The translations under genes were made by a program, and so were the position numbers. A stretch of DNA of 64,000 nucleotides, from NCBI RefSeq assembly GCF_020740795.1, contig NC_067283.1:110285706-110349705 (forward strand), given 5' to 3'. Origin of the DNA: Apus apus (taxonomy: Eukaryota > Chordata > Aves > Apodiformes > Apodidae). Each line of letters starts with the position of its first letter. Position 1 is the first letter of the stretch. Under the pieces are notes generated by a model. It saw nothing but the letters and a program-made list of their open reading frames with translations. It was not told the DNA's origin and searched no databases. Shown here in pieces: positions 22,633 through 41,992 of this stretch.

Positions 22633-22866
22633 CACTAATTCGAACAATAGTCCAATTCCTCTTGATACTAGCAGGTGTATCAGGCAGCTCAAAGGCAAAG
22701 GGGCCTGCATTAGGATCTATATCAGGGTCTACAGCAGTGATGTTAATTGCATTAGGCTGTAGTGTTTCACAAGTTGTGGCTTCTTTTGGATTCACTTGGG
22801 GGGCATTATCATTGATGTCCAGCAGGTATATTTGCAGTGTGCCAGTTCCGCTCATTGGAGGGATTC
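22633..22866 (-). CDS. CDH2: N-cadherin exon 12 (EC4 end, EC4-EC5 linker, most of EC5)
   Basis: The exon is 234 nt: GA completing a Gly codon, 77 codons, and one G of the next Gly. It encodes the EC4 C-terminus ([16 protein letters not shown]), the calcium-binding linker DINDNAPQ, and the EC5 start, where [10 protein letters not shown] and the acidic [10 protein letters not shown] occur. Two N-glycosylation sequons, NIT and NWT, are present. Acceptor TTTCTTTAAG/GA and donor GTAATT give in-frame joins on both sides. Confidence 0.98.
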
Positions 22867-23988
22867 CTTAAAGAAAAGAAAATGGTGTTGAGCCAGTTTC
22901 CATTTGAAAGTTACCTAAATGATTCTATACCAACACTTTTCAATTACCATATCCATGTTACATTCACCCCAGTTTTGGGATTCTGTCTTTATCAAGCCAA
23001 TCCAGCACCATCACTGCTTGTGCTAACACACAAATTCTGCCAGTCCTCAGAAAAATGCCCCTACTTAGCAAAAATCAGCAGATAACTGCAGATTCACGGA
23101 TCAGTGACTCAACTACTTTACTGACCAAATGCCTCAGAGAGAACTGGGATAGCTTATCCACTGGAGAATTTTTATGACCTTCAAGATTTACCATCACCTT
23201 TTACCACAATTGTGCTATTTAAATTCTTGCTGATACTTACTTTCAGCATGCTACTTCTAGACACTCTTGCTACCCAATGTTGCTAAAGTCACACATTTAT
23301 GTGAACATGTGCTACTGAATTTTTTCAGTATAATTAGCAATAGTTCTTCTGTCACACACCCCCATAATCTTCCAGTTCCATTTAATTTTTTTCTCCAGAC
23401 CAGAGACAAAAGGACAGAAATAGTTGATCTAACTTTGTCATACTGTGTCAGTTCACAAAATTTTACTGTTTGTCTTTTCTCCAATGTAAATAGCTCCAAT
23501 GTTTCAGTTTTCCCCTCAAATGCAAGAACATTCCTAATTGTACCTGTCCATCATTCTGCTATCAGTTACAGGTAGTACAGTGCTCCAGCTAAACTCAAAG
23601 GACTCACAACCTGACAATGAAAAAACAATTTTTCCTCTGCACTTATGTAGTCTGAATGTGGAAGAATACAACACCCCTCCCCCAGTATTTTACTCCCTGT
23701 AAAGTCTACTGGCAGCACTCACTAAGCCTACTGCACCTCCTGAGCACGTTTCTTCAGCTTTCTGTAAACTTGACTACGGTAACTAAGCCAGAGCCTTTCA
23801 CCAAACTCACAGATCTGGTTTTTGGCCCGTTTCCTGAGTATCTGGGAAATATACAAAGTTTAGTACCAGCACAGACTTCTGACTGGATGTATTATAACCA
23901 TATCTTTTTTTATGCCCCAGTAAAACTGAATGCCATTCAACCACAAAGAAGAAAGCTTTTTGAAAATATATACAATATTGATACGAAC
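22867..23988 (-). other. CDH2: CDH2 intron 11
   Basis: About 1.1 kb. Its donor at the exon 11 side is unusual (AATG/GTTCGT) and the acceptor is TTTCTTTAAG/GA. Open frames on both strands at 23257-23575 and 23656-24066 are chance frames; the latter overlaps exon 11 antisense. No repeats recognised. Confidence 0.9.
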
Positions 23989-24131
23989 CATTATCAGAAG
24001 CAAGAAAAGTTGCATTATATATATTGTTTTGCACATATATTGACTCTCTGTCCAAAACAGCTGTAGTGGTAATTTGTCCATTGACAGGGTCAATTTTCAG
24101 CCAGTTTGCAGGATCTGAAAGTTTTGAGTAC
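23989..24131 (-). CDS. CDH2: N-cadherin exon 11 (EC4 core)
   Basis: The 143-nt exon supplies one base of a split Arg codon, 47 codons from [10 protein letters not shown] to NATFLASDN, and the first base of a split Gly. It covers the central strands of EC4, including DPVNGQITT, the calcium-ligand motif LDRES and the sequon NAT. The acceptor is AATACACAG/GTAC. The donor AATG/GTTCGT is weak at +3 and +4, but it is the only position that keeps frame and matches the known protein. A second AG 17 nt into the exon (CTTTCAG) would shift frame and is rejected as acceptor. Confidence 0.97.
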
Positions 24132-28248
<4,117 letters not shown>

Positions 28249-28434
28249 CTTCACAACAGTCACCAGCCCATCGTTGCTATTGGGATCGGTCAGGATGGTA
28301 AACCGACCTGTCGGGTCTCCTCCGGTCATTCGGTACATTGCATTCCACGCAGGCGTGTGAGGCTGATCTTTGTCCGTTACCGTCAGATTTGCTACAATCA
28401 CATCTACCCTGTTTTCTGGTACTTCCCCATAGAA
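28249..28434 (-). CDS. CDH2: N-cadherin exon 9 (EC3 core)
   Basis: The exon holds exactly 62 codons, phase 0 at both ends, from [10 protein letters not shown] to DGLVTVVK. This is the core of EC3, with the calcium-coordinating PEN, the [12 protein letters not shown] loop, the sequon NLT, and [15 protein letters not shown]. Acceptor TTTTTGCAG/TTC and donor AAG/GTAAGA are both strong. Residues MYRM replace what I recall as RYQM in chicken; this is one of several differences that argue for another bird. Confidence 0.98.
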
Positions 28435-28927
<493 letters not shown>

Positions 28928-29528
28928 CTAAAACACAAAATGACATCAACATAAGTTTTATCCAAACTAACATTACTGTAGGACAGCAGATGTTTCCAAA
29001 ATTGCACTTCGCGAAGTAATGGAGCCTATCATACTGTTTATTCTAGTTAGCATCACCCAAAATGACAGGAGCAAAGTTTCTGCCACAGGAATATTGCATC
29101 AAGCTGCATCTGGCTATGTTGAACAACTGCTTGATTTTCTTCAAATATCACTGAGATGAGGCCAGACCGCCTGCTTCCTTCCCTCAAAATCAAACCTACT
29201 TTTATACAGTTAATGCTATTATCACAGATACTGTGATAGCAACACTTTTCAAATGGGGAAAAAACCAGGAGAGCACTTCATACTAAAACAGGGCAAGTCC
29301 TCAAAAGCATTTCAGAACTGAGCCAAGGGTACTTTGTTAGCCAAACGGCCCCAACTGCCAAGGTTTTGTTTTAGCCGAGCCCAAGTATAAAACCGCTCCT
29401 GCAGCTTCTTGCAATCGCTATGGAAACTGGAGATGTCAGGGCTAAGGGGGACGAGCTAAGGGCACTGGGAGCAAGGGGGAGGGACCAACCAGGCAGGTTA
29501 TCGCCATAAATGTTGAACACCCCGGCCG

Positions 29529-29539
29529 AAGATGGCGGC
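29529..29539 (+). promoter_or_regulatory. YY1-type initiator-proximal element
   Basis: The sequence aagatggcggc matches the YY1 consensus AAnATGGCGGC exactly on the plus strand. In housekeeping promoters this element is orientation-biased: it lies just downstream of the start site on the transcribed strand. That points to plus-strand transcription, antisense to CDH2. Confidence 0.7.
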
Positions 29540-29586
29540 CGCCGCCCCCGCTTCTCCCCGCCCCCCCGCCGCCGCGCGTGCCGCCG

Positions 29587-29612
29587 GTAACGGCCGCCAG
29601 TAACGGCCGCCA
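29587..29612. repeat. 13-bp tandem repeat carrying two MYB-type sites
   Basis: Two identical head-to-tail copies of gtaacggccgcca span 29587-29599 and 29600-29612. Each contains TAACGG, a match to the MYB-family consensus YAACNG. The 13-bp spacing is a little over one helical turn. It sits in the middle of the CpG island. Confidence 0.85.
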
Positions 29613-29746
29613 GGCAGGGCGGGAGCGGGGCCAGGGCGGCCTCAGGCGCAGGCTACGACCGGCGGAGAGCGGGCCGCAAACGGGTGTGGTATGTAAAACA
29701 AGCTCGACAAGGGTGTGCTAAAGGAAGTAAAATAAAAAAATAAATA

Positions 29747-29815
29747 GTGGTGGGTTTTTTGTTTGTTTGTTTGTGTTTTTTTTTTGTGGTGTGTTTTTTT
29801 TTTTTTTTTGTGTAG
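29747..29815 (+). repeat. T/G-rich low-complexity tract ending in an acceptor-like AG
   Basis: Runs of T broken by single G (including a tttg repeat and two long T runs) end at tttttgtgtag, position 29815. This is simple sequence, but on the plus strand it has exactly the form of a strong polypyrimidine tract plus AG acceptor. Confidence 0.7.
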
Positions 29816-32800
29816 AGTTGGTGAGAAGCTGATTTTTAACTCATGTAAGGGTTTCTACTGCGACATGAAAATACTGTGCCTGATTTTTCCCTTTACCCAG
29901 TTCCCCAGTGCAGAGAGAGCTATGTGTTCTCATTCAGCTGCTTCCAAAAGGAACAATGTGCTAACATAAGAAGCACTTCGAAACATCACTTCCATGAATG
30001 GTTAACTGCTGCTCTCCCAAAAAAAAAAAAAACAATCCTCCAGGCAAAATAAAAATACTTAAAGTGGATTATTTTTTCCACTCAGTACCTTATTTTCTCC
30101 CACTACTTTAAAGACTGGAGTATATGACAGATGACTCCTAATGAAAACTGTTTACAAAAAGGGACTAGGGGTATCAGTATGATAGGTCAGCAAGGGCAAT
30201 TCCACTGATTATGTCTGTCTTTCTTTCACATTTTGGCCGATCACTATGGCAGAGACTTGATGGTTATGCACTCTTCCAAGCAACAAATACGAACTATTAA
30301 AAGAGTTTTTAACAATATGGCTTTAGGAACTTTTATCTCCCACTGAAGATAATCTATGATCATGTCCTCTTTCACAAAGGAATCCTTGCAACACACTCCT
30401 AATGTGTTTTACTGCATAATAATCCTTTTTAAAAACCAAGATTAATATTACTGATACAAAAAAATAATATGTATTTTTAATAATGTAAAAATATGTATAT
30501 GAATTCTAGCTTGGAAATTCTAGCACTGTGACCTTCAAAAGGCTTAAATAAACATCCTGAAGGTTACTTTCATGATACCAACAAGTGAAGCAGTCACGAG
30601 GAAATTAATACTTTTACAACTTTCATCCAAGAAAAAAAAGATATACTTATTGTGAAGCAATAAAATCTAGAGCAGTATTGAACTAAATCTTGCAGCCAGA
30701 TGATTCTACGTTATTGAAGCAGCAGGTGCTTCTGATTCACCTGGGTCTTAACAAATTGATCCCAAGAAGTAAATTTCATTAAGGAAACTCCATTATGATT
30801 ACATGGAGACTCAAGTACCATACAATCTTCTTTTTCATTCCAAAAGAAGCAGCACCCTATAAACCGCCCCAAAAAGTGCCCCAAAAGACAGCATATATGT
30901 GGGGTTTTTTGTTTTTCCCCTTTTCCAGGACTTAAATACAGAAGGATCAACTGCTGGGAATTAAATTTCAGAAATGAACAAGCACACAGCTTTCCAAGCA
31001 TGGGGAAACTGGGGGTAGTGGGTCTCCTCATTTTACTGTGGGTTGAGAAGCAGCCAGGAATAAGCTATGGAGCACATGTCAGCAGCCTGCACAGAGACTT
31101 TGCAGCAACAAACCTGAAAACGTACTGGCAGTTTCAAGAAAGAACACAGACCTCATCAGGTCACATCTTTCCACTTCAACACGGGCCAAATAAAAGAGCA
31201 CTTCACTGAATTAGCCTCACGTGAGGCAGGAATGTGAGTGTGTAAATTTAAGTACCCTGTCTGACTTCCTCAGCATCTCCAGCAGTAAGGCAGATGTTTT
31301 AATGCTGAAGTGAATTCCACAGCAATAGCAGAATAAATGAGAACAGCTGGATTTCATGAAAGAGCATCTTTTTTGACAGCAAGTGAAATATTTCTTCTGC
31401 CTTTAGTGGAGTTCCCTACCTAAGCAACCCTCCTCCTGTGCATGTAAGCACAGATAATGCATTGTGCGTGTTTATCTAAAATACTAGCAGATGAGGAATG
31501 CTGAAGAACCAATCTTTTTTTTTTTTTTTTAATGTGTACAAGACTTATGCTCCCCTAAATAATGGGTCATATAATTTAATAATTTAAAATTGTGTCTAGT
31601 ATTTTCTTAGTCTAATTAGAGCTTTACAAAGAAAGTCAAGACATAGAGAAAAGGGTAGAATGGCAGAAATGGGCAGCTCCATGGTTGTCCAGGTTCCTGG
31701 ACAACAAGGCATTCCTCAGCCCACTGTCAGAAGACCTGCTCAGTACATATCTGTTCATTTTAATTTAATTGACTTCCATAAAATGACTCAGGAAATGAAG
31801 GAAGCAGAGCAATGGCTTGGGAAGGAAACCATTTTATCTCGTATTAGTCTAATTTAATATTTGAATGATTTAACATTAATCATTAATATTCAACATGTGC
31901 AAGAAATGTTTATAAATACTCATTTGAGTATCAGTACAGTAGATCCATCAGGAAAACTGATGGCAAATGACAAAGCTTTTCAGACTGTTAATGCAAGGGT
32001 CTGAGCTCCACAGACAGCACGTTTCTTTCAGTTAAATAACTCTGGTACACCTAGTCAGTAAGTAATAGAACTCAAGAGTTATCACTATGTCCTTCTGAAT
32101 GTTCACTTGTCAAAGATGACACAGGGATTTTAAAAACAAGGGCAAAGCCACTCATTCATTTAATAGTGCAATACTGTAAAGTTCAGGGTTTTCCTTTCCT
32201 CAAATCCATCCTCTGTTACACCAACATGAATAGAATGAATGTTAATAAAACTTTAAAGATTAATTGCAATATCTAACAATCTCTTTAGCTTTTCAAATCT
32301 TCTGACTGCTCCTTTCAAACTGAAATACATCAGAATATTAACAGCCAACCCAGAGCATCAGAAAGTGCTTCTGTTCTCCATTTTAAATAAGTATAAGCAA
32401 ACAGCTAAAAGCTGAACAGCAAATCCAGTTTAAAAAAACCTTCAGATTTAACAAGCTAAAATGAGGTTAGTAAAACAGAAGTTGAAACACTATGTGTTGA
32501 AATAAGATTTGTTTGGATTTTATAGTTTGTTTATAAAGTAGCGCTTATCTCTTCTGAAGTTTTCAAGTGGTTTAGAAGCATAGTTAGTCCATGTGACAGA
32601 TCTGAAGCTGGGAGGGAAATATTTTTATTCCCACCTCACAGATGGGTGAACCAGAGCAGAGGATCTGGAACCTTCCTTCTCTGGTGGTGGGCACAGTGAA
32701 GAACTGACTCTAGACAGAAGAGGACTTGCCCAGCATGTAGCAGGTAATTATTGACAGTCAGAATTTTTTTTTACTTTCAAGTTTTTGAATGTGTGTCCAG

Positions 32801-33407
32801 GCCTTGAGATATCTATGCAGTTTCTAATACTGACTCATTTATTTCTTAGAAATGTGCTTTTCAAATTTTAAAATCAGTAATACTTTTCCTGATTTATTTT
32901 AATGAGCAAAATTCAGATCAGGGAATTACTGCAAATGTAGCAAAACAGCACCCAGATTTCAAGTATTTACCATCTCTCTGTCAAGAGCAAGGAAGAGGAC
33001 TGAGGAAGGACAGAAGCTCTCCTGGAATTTCCAGAATAAATAAAACATAGCCAGCACAATTTTACTTGTACACTTTGCCTATGGGGCTCAGCAAAGAGGA
33101 AAGGGCTGGGGCTGAGAAAAATCTCCCATCTCAGCACCCATGCCAAGCCCCTGAGGTCCTTATCTGCATCGCTCTGCTTTAGTATTTACCTGTTCCTTAA
33201 AAGCAAACAGGCTTTCGAGACAAGATTCTTTCCACGACACCACGGAACTGAGCGACTACACGTACAGAACATGTGGGTCCAGTTTTTATCCCCATACTAA
33301 TATCCTCTCTTCCAGGGACAAAGTTCAGACTAGGGATAGCAAGAAGTATTTATAAGCTACTAGCGAAAGTACATGCTTCTCCACAATATTAAGTACAACC
33401 CAGCCTA

Positions 33408-37585
<4,178 letters not shown>

Positions 37586-37732
37586 CCTAACTAATTCCTG
37601 AGGAAAAGGTCCTCTGGAATTTTCTGGTAGGTTGATTGGAGGAATAACCCAGTCTCTCTTCTGCCTCTTCAGAGGGCTGCTGTGCTTGTATTGTTGCCAT
37701 GGAAATATGATGTCTTCAATTTTCTTTTGGTC
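37586..37732 (-). CDS. CDH2: N-cadherin exon 4 (prodomain end, furin site, mature N-terminus)
   Basis: The exon holds 49 codons, phase 0 at both ends, from [10 protein letters not shown] to GPFPQELVR. Residues [12 protein letters not shown] give the proprotein-convertase site (RQKR at 37655-37666) and the mature N-terminus with Trp2, the residue swapped between cadherins in trans. [10 protein letters not shown] supplies the first calcium ligand. The donor AGG/GTAAGG is good. The acceptor is CCTGGGAAAG/GAC, with purines where a polypyrimidine tract is expected, so recognition is likely weak or enhancer-assisted. Confidence 0.97.
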
Positions 37733-39526
37733 CTTTCCCAGGTACAAGACAAAATTAAGCACGTTAGAAGGAGAATGACTAGTAGAAAGTATAAAGTAAC
37801 TAAGATACAATTACATAATTGACTGAAAGGCTGTCTTTTCTCTGTGTTCATAGAACTGTTTTATTTGCAATATGAAAATAATAAGTAATATTTATAACTG
37901 CACTGCCAAATTTTAAGAACTCCTTTTCCTTTTTCCTTATTCCAGTTGGAGAAGAAATGGAATTATAAACCATTTGTAACATGGCACTACTGTGTAAACT
38001 ATTCTGCACTTTCTAAAAAGTAGTTCATATTTTGCAGAATTTAATAGTATGCCTTTATGTATTTCTCATTATCTAGGACTTCAGGTAATGTGCTACTGTA
38101 CATTAAATTTAGATCTGAGTGTGCTAAAATATAATTTGAGTTCCAAGAGAAGTTTAATGCGTACTGGTAAGGAATGTCTCAAATATTTATGACCCTATTA
38201 AATCCCAAAGAATTAATGCTGTAATTATTTTAAACCTATGTCAGCCATGATGGATGCAGTAGATGACCCACTTTACACACTGGGCATTAATCTCTGCTGG
38301 GTGTCAACATTCCCTTCCTATTCCCTTCTGTATCTGCACTCATTTCAACCTTTGGATGCCAGCACACATGTAGCCATGCTAGCTTGCTTAAGGGCAAAGA
38401 CAGGGTGACAAAAACTTTTTCCCAAATCTTTTAAGAGAAAAACTTAACAGAAAAATAAATCTAATCAGATGTATCACAGAGTAAAAACAGATGCCCAACT
38501 GAAGAGCAGATTCCATCATTCTACATTCTGCTGATGCCAACAATACTTGAACTAGATCTTTGGAAGAATAGAGAATGCCCTGGCATAGCTATGCACCTGA
38601 TCTTTTACTAGATTTTTACAGGCAAAATGATATTTCCTTTGTTAAAACATGCCTTAGAAGATTTAAAACTATCATTGAATAAGCAAACAAAAAACTGTGG
38701 ATTACACAGCTTTGATTTCCAGTGTCTTGTCAGGAAAAGTATCTTGCATAAGCACATTGTGTATTTGGCATTATGCTTAAATCTTCAGTTTGTATCTATT
38801 CCAGGTAAATTAATCTATGGATGAATTTTGTTCTTTATTTGTAAACTAAGCACTTTGTAAGAAACAGCAGGCAGCAAGAAATAGAACAGAGGAAGGTAGC
38901 AGACCTAATACTGTTTTCCTAAACAAAATGCATTGTTATTTGTATATTGCTAGGTTTGATTTTTGTTATAGTACGTGGTTTATCCTATGGCAGCTTCCAG
39001 CAGAGGGAGACTATCTTCCTTACCAAGTAGTGCTGGAATCATTAATAACTTACAATCTCCATTTGATTATGAAGGGACAAGACAAAGCCAATATTCCCTG
39101 CCAGAAATGCTTTCCTACTACTGCTGTAAATTTACAGCACCCATCTAATAAATGTGACCGATGCATTCTAGCACAAATTTATTTATTTTGTGGTTATATT
39201 TAACTGCTTGAATAAATACTATAATACTTTCAAGCAATTTAAAATAAAGAAATTACTGTGTCCAACTTAAATTCAGGTATAAATCTCAAACTATACAAAC
39301 AAAAAGATCAAACATAAATGAATCCTATATACTTAAACAGGCATACCTTTCCATGCCTCAACAAAATAGGCTATAAAAACATTCCTCCTGAGGCTCCAGC
39401 TTTGCATGCACTAGTTGTCCATTAATAAAATGCTTCATGGAGAGGTACATGACAGAATCAAATCCTTGTTTTTAGGCTTGTCTGTGGAAATATATTTATA
39501 CAGGCTGTGTTTAGTTGTTGTTTTAC
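37733..39526 (-). other. CDH2: CDH2 intron 3
   Basis: About 1.8 kb, donor AAG/GTAAAA and a purine-rich acceptor CCTGGGAAAG/GAC. Unique AT-rich sequence; no gene or transposon recognised. Confidence 0.9.
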
Positions 39527-39753
39527 CTTTTCTGAAGCCCGCGGGAAGGCTGGTTCAGGGGTTAGCTGCACTCTCATTTGCCATTCTTCCTGGGTTTCCT
39601 TGTCTTGAGCAGACACAATGAACTCTGTGGGCTCTGCTGAAAGTTCAAAGCTTCTTTCTGCATAGACCACACCATCTTCACCTACTCTGAAATCTTCTGG
39701 CTCACTGCTTCCAAAGTGTATTTTTTTGTTTCCATCACAGCTTTGAAACCTCA
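39527..39753 (-). CDS. CDH2: N-cadherin exon 3 (prodomain)
   Basis: The 227-nt exon begins with TG completing a Val codon from exon 2, then encodes 75 residues from RFQSCDGNKK to PAFPRASEK. This is the cadherin prodomain, which keeps the precursor non-adhesive until it is cut in the late secretory pathway. Recognisable stretches are FGSSEPEDFRVGEDGVVYA, AERSF and ETQEEWQMRV. The prodomain shows more changes from my recollection of chicken (GNKKIH, AQDKE, RVQL, PRASEK) than the mature repeats, as expected for a less constrained region. Acceptor CTGTTTTACAG/TG, donor AAG/GTAAAA. Confidence 0.97.
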
Positions 39754-40744
39754 CTGTAAAACAGACACAGAAAATGAAGAACAACAAATGAAAAATCAGC
39801 CCACTTGAACTCAGTGTAACATAAAATGCATTAAGAACAAATATGCAAAAAAAAACTTGTCACTGCTACTATCACATGCAATTATGAGACTTCTAGGGGT
39901 CAGTCCACATAACAGTGTTAATCTTCTGTGTGCTGCTAGGCAGAGGTAAGGCTTTAACCCCAGTTACACTGTTCTCCCAATGATGCTTGCCTCCTCCCCC
40001 CCACAAGAAAGCCATTTCCCTCCATGTCCTACGCCACATTTCGGTCATCTCCCAGTGCAAAGGTTGCAGAGATTTGCACCTCAAGCCTCACATAAAAGAT
40101 CCAGTCAAGTCAATCAAAAACCCTCAACAAATTTAATTACACTGCAACTATAACTGCAAACACAACCATGCTTTCAGTGCTTTCTCTGCCAATGGGAGTA
40201 AAGTAGAAAACCCAAAAGTCCATTAAGAGATTCTGTACCCAGCTCAGCCTGTAATTCATCTGTGTCATCTTAAGTAGGTCACTTATGAGCTTTGGGCCTT
40301 ATTTTCCTCATCCCTTATCTGCAAGACAGGGGCAGCAATAAATACTTAACTCACAGAGAAAACTTAAGTTCAAGACTTAGCTTACAATTAAAAAAAAATA
40401 AAAATCCATCTGCTTAGGAGTTACCCATTCCTCCCTCCCGCCTTCCAGTTGTCCTGTCTGAAAGAGGTAGACTGGAACGCGAAGTCAGTAAAACTGGTTG
40501 TATAGATAATGATGTGAAGTGAGCAAAACAGAAATAACAGGTTGCTTTCTTTATCCAATCACTTTCACTACCACTTACCTTCTGGGTTACTGCAAATAGC
40601 AGTAGGTAAAAAATGGAAGTGTGCTTTTATAACCAATTATTGTTCTTTGATGTTTCCAAAGCATTATGAAGTATTTTGATTGTATGGGCAATAGAAGTGC
40701 AAAACATCATTATGAAAGTTGTACTGAAATGCACATAGTGAAGA

Positions 40745-40771
40745 TGAAATGAGGCTTTATGCCTCATTTCA
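40745..40771. repeat. Perfect inverted repeat (11-bp arms, 5-nt loop)
   Basis: The left arm tgaaatgaggc (40745-40755), loop tttat, and right arm gcctcatttca (40761-40771) are exactly complementary. It lies in intron 2, about 1 kb upstream of exon 3. No function is evident. Confidence 0.88.
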
Positions 40772-41717
40772 GTTATTGGGCTTTTTATATTGTGTTAAAC
40801 CATGCACGAACTACTTAGCTTCAAAACCTAAAGGTCCCTTTCTGAAGAAAAATCACTGCTAAATGTCATGCATCATATGCTTCCTTCTGTAACGCACTGT
40901 TTCCAGGAAGGTATTGAGAAGAAGAATCGTATCTTTTTGTATCCTTCAAGGACTGAGCTGATGTTCCTATGACATATAAAATTTGTTTCCTAACTGCACC
41001 CTTTCCGTTATCTGGATCATCCCATTTGCCCACTCCTGACAGAAAAGACTGTACAAAATACTTCTTTGAAAGGGTTCATCATGTACGAAAATGAGACAAA
41101 GGACAGCACTCCTCAAAATAAATTATAAAACATCAAACTTGTTAATACTGATCTTGCTGAGCTAGGCAAAGAAAACAGCTCTTTCCAGATGGCTTGCAGA
41201 ATTTGAAGGTCTCCCTCCATGAAACATCAGCCTCACCCCAAGGAGAAGCGCAAGCCATGACCCACAAAGCACTGGACCCAGGAAGAACAAATCTGCCTGC
41301 ATAAAAGGCTGCAGCCTCACTGCTAGGGCTCCTGTGGTCCTCCTTCTGTATGTTGCCTTAGGTCTTCCTTGTTAGCAGTGAGACTGCTTCACTGATACGC
41401 TAATCAATACTCAGCCTCTTGTTTAAGTTTTCATAGATATTACTTCCTAGGCAACCCTCATTGCTCCTCAAGTCCATCCTACCTGCTCCACAAAGTACAA
41501 CTGACTTTCTTTCCTATGGATCTACAGACTACAGGTCTGCAGGATTTGGGGAAGGTAACAGAACTTCTGCTTTGCTGTTCACATAGGAGAAAAACTGGAC
41601 AGGCAGAAGGTCTTTAACTGCTAGTTAAACCAACTATACCAATGCCCAGAAATCATTACCACAGTCCTAATTCTGTAATTGTGATGATCCAACCTTCAGA
41701 GCTGGATATTCTGTTTT

Positions 41718-41992
41718 CACAGAATCACATAATGTTAGGGGTTGGAAGGGACCTCAAAAGATCATCTACTCCAAACGCCCTGCAACAGCAGAATGCCCAA
41801 AGTAGGTTACACAGAAAAATGGCCAGGCAGGTTTTGAATGCCTACAGAGAAGGAGACTCCACGGCCTCTCTGGGCAGCCTGTCCCAGAGTTCTGTCACCC
41901 GCACAGTGAAAAAGGTTTTCCTCGTGTTTACGTGGGACCTTCTACGCTCCAACTTGCACCCGTTGCCCCTTGTGCTATCATTGGACATCACA
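41718..41992 (-). mobile_element. CR1 LINE, 5'-truncated 3' end (minus orientation)
   Basis: The plus strand begins with tcacagaatcacataatg and ggttggaagggacctcaaaa, the CR1 3' end reversed. It then continues through ctctgggcagcctgtcccag, cagtgaaaaaggttttcctc and cccgttgccccttgtgctat, all recognisable CR1 sequence. This belongs to a different CR1 subfamily from the copy at 25122, judged by its internal sequence. The long plus-strand open frame across it is the antisense of the element. The right boundary is approximate. Confidence 0.9.

Larger units (their letters stand above)
29455..29690. promoter_or_regulatory. Intragenic CpG island, promoter-like
   Basis: The block is extremely GC- and CpG-rich (CGCCCCCGC, GCCGCCGCGCGTGCC, GGCCGCC repeats) within otherwise AT-rich intron sequence, with abrupt edges. 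It contains a YY1-type element (29529-29539), two TAACGG MYB-type sites (29588-29593, 29601-29606) and a GC box (29617-29630). CpG retention in a bird implies an unmethylated germline state, as at promoters. CDH2's own promoter lies beyond the right edge of the window, so this would serve another transcript or an alternative internal start. Function is inferred from composition and motifs only. Confidence 0.75.

Noticed and set aside
23656..24066. 136-codon plus-strand frame
   Set aside because: It is antisense to CDH2 exon 11 and adjoining intron; the minus strand gives the real protein.
24109..24114. Alternative exon 11 acceptor (CTTTCAG, 17 nt inside the exon)
   Set aside because: Use of it would shift the reading frame and delete conserved EC4 residues; the upstream ACACAG restores the exact cadherin sequence.
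29386..29392. TATAAAA on the plus strand upstream of the CpG island
   Set aside because: It lies about 140 nt upstream of the YY1 element, too far to share a start site with it, and TATA-like strings are common in this AT-rich intron.
29455..29690. CpG island as the main CDH2 promoter
   Set aside because: The island lies downstream of exons 3-7 in transcript order, so it cannot start the full-length mRNA.
29763..29969. Plus-strand frame rich in Phe and Val just after the CpG island
   Set aside because: Its first third is low-complexity T/G sequence; no protein character remains once that is ignored.
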